DNA from: Alicyclobacillus fastidiosus | GTDB lineage: Bacteria; Bacillota; Bacilli; Alicyclobacillales; Alicyclobacillaceae | Assembly: GCF_026651875.1 (NCBI RefSeq) | Contig: NZ_CP104067.1 | Coordinates: 1,178,001-1,242,000, forward strand | Direction: 5' to 3' | Length of the DNA: 64,000 nt | Shown here: positions 63,550 through 64,000 of the stretch, piece after piece | Layout of the letters: each line of letters opens with the position of its first letter | How positions within the stretch are numbered: the stretch's first letter is position 1 | The notes under the pieces: model-generated | The model's database searches: none | The model's input: only the letters and a program-made list of their open reading frames with translations | Told to the model about the DNA's origin: nothing | Program-made: the position numbers and the translations under genes

Positions 63550-64000
63550 ATGAAAGAACGTGGTACGCCAACGTTTATCTTGTCAGATGATCTAACAGGT
63601 GCCGCGGATGCAGCCAATTACTTTCGGACGACCGAACGACGTGTCAGAGTCAGCTTTGCGACGCCGAAACCGTGGGATTTTGGCGTTCTTTACGACACCG
63701 TCCAGGTGTTTGACGCCGAGACGAGGCATTTGTCGGCCAAGAACTCGTTTTCCAGGGTGTTCAATGCGTGCGCTCAAATTGGGCGGGCTCATGCCGATGC
63801 TCGGGTCTACAAGAAGGTGGACTCCACCTTGCGCGGCAACATCGGGGCTGAAATCGAGGCCGGCTTGCGCGGCCTCTCGCGGACTATCGCCGTCTTGGCA
63901 CCCGCGTTTCCTGGCGGTGGGCGGACGGTGAAAGACGGAAAGCTATATGTGAACGGGGTTCCAGTGAACCAAACGGCTTTTCGCAATGATCCACATCATC
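63550..64000 (+). CDS. Four-carbon acid sugar kinase (DUF1537), cut by window end
   Basis: The first 150 residues of an OtnK/DUF1537-type kinase: FILSDDLTGAADAANYF at the N-terminus, the motif VYKKVDSTLRGNIGAEIEAG, and VLAPAFPGGGRTVKDG. Family members phosphorylate D-threonate, D-erythronate or related acids. ATG 63550 follows AAAGGAGGTGG and the frame runs off the window without a stop. The upstream LacI/DeoR-type regulator gene is 14 bases away, so they form an operon. Confidence 0.88.
   Translation, partial: MKERGTPTFILSDDLTGAADAANYFRTTERRVRVSFATPKPWDFGVLYDTVQVFDAETRHLSAKNSFSRVFNACAQIGRAHADARVYKKVDSTLRGNIGAEIEAGLRGLSRTIAVLAPAFPGGGRTVKDGKLYVNGVPVNQTAFRNDPHH

Overview
The window looks like a chromosome segment from an acidophilic, spore-forming Bacillales, most likely Alicyclobacillus or a close relative. 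This is inferred from gene content: a glutamic (G1) peptidase, a CbiZ corrinoid-salvage operon, HU, cold-shock proteins, a YjcZ-like spore peptide, and AGGAGG-type ribosome binding sites with frequent TTG/GTG starts. Composition changes near 26 kb. The left part is AT-richer, full of mobile DNA and mostly accessory; the right part is GC-richer and carries ordinary metabolic operons. An initiator tRNA-fMet (24421-24496) sits near that boundary.

Left part. Positions 1-2460 hold a decayed prophage lysis module: a papain-like peptidase, a YiiX-like hydrolase, an XhlA/lysin fusion and a frameshifted LLH holin. A structured stretch at 2.66-3.04 kb may be a small-peptide/antisense locus. From about 3.2 to 19.0 kb lies the most striking region. 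Eleven copies (r1-r11, plus a partial r0) of a short repeat, all in the same orientation, are built around a CTGCCC loop flanked by complementary arms. Exactly one gene lies in each of the ten intervals r1-r11: methyltransferase, Bcr/CflA exporter, DUF3889 protein, lipoprotein, 265-aa unknown, zinc ribbon, lipoprotein, 2-keto acid decarboxylase, lipoprotein, methyltransferase. The repeats usually touch gene 3' ends. Arm sequences are exchanged between copies at the CTGCCC core, and a group II intron lies inside the arm of one repeat. This layout resembles an integron cassette array, but no integrase is visible and the repeats are not canonical attC sites. An IS1182-type element (with target duplication and a fully reconstructable target gene), a second DDE transposase and an IS4-type element have invaded the region. 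From 22 to 26 kb are a frameshifted DUF2278 gene and small phage- or stress-type genes.

Right part. 25-33 kb: CspA-like protein, YdjO-like zinc ribbon, G1 peptidase, MDR oxidoreductase, HU, a second Csp, a class B PBP, DUF2935 and a nitronate monooxygenase-like enzyme. 34-37 kb: cbiZ-cbiB-cobD, salvaging cobinamide. 37.6-45 kb: a PAS-GAF-GGDEF-EAL protein, YxcD, a CorC-type membrane protein, an acyl-CoA ligase under a cre box, a small secreted protein and a cupin/HD-GYP protein. 45.4-56.4 kb: a glycoside-catabolic cluster (GH3, xylulokinase, ThuA, Gfo/Idh, ROK repressor; convergent GH2 beta-galactosidase) whose ABC transporter has been deleted to a fused remnant. 56.8-60.7 kb: a membrane transporter divergent from an amidohydrolase and an M20 peptidase, with a large inverted repeat between them. 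60.9-62.3 kb: a YjcZ-like spore peptide and a coiled-coil protein made of 35 tandem 21-bp units. 62.8-64 kb: a regulator with a LacI-type DNA-binding domain joined to a DeoR-type sensor, followed by the start of a four-carbon acid sugar kinase gene cut by the window end.
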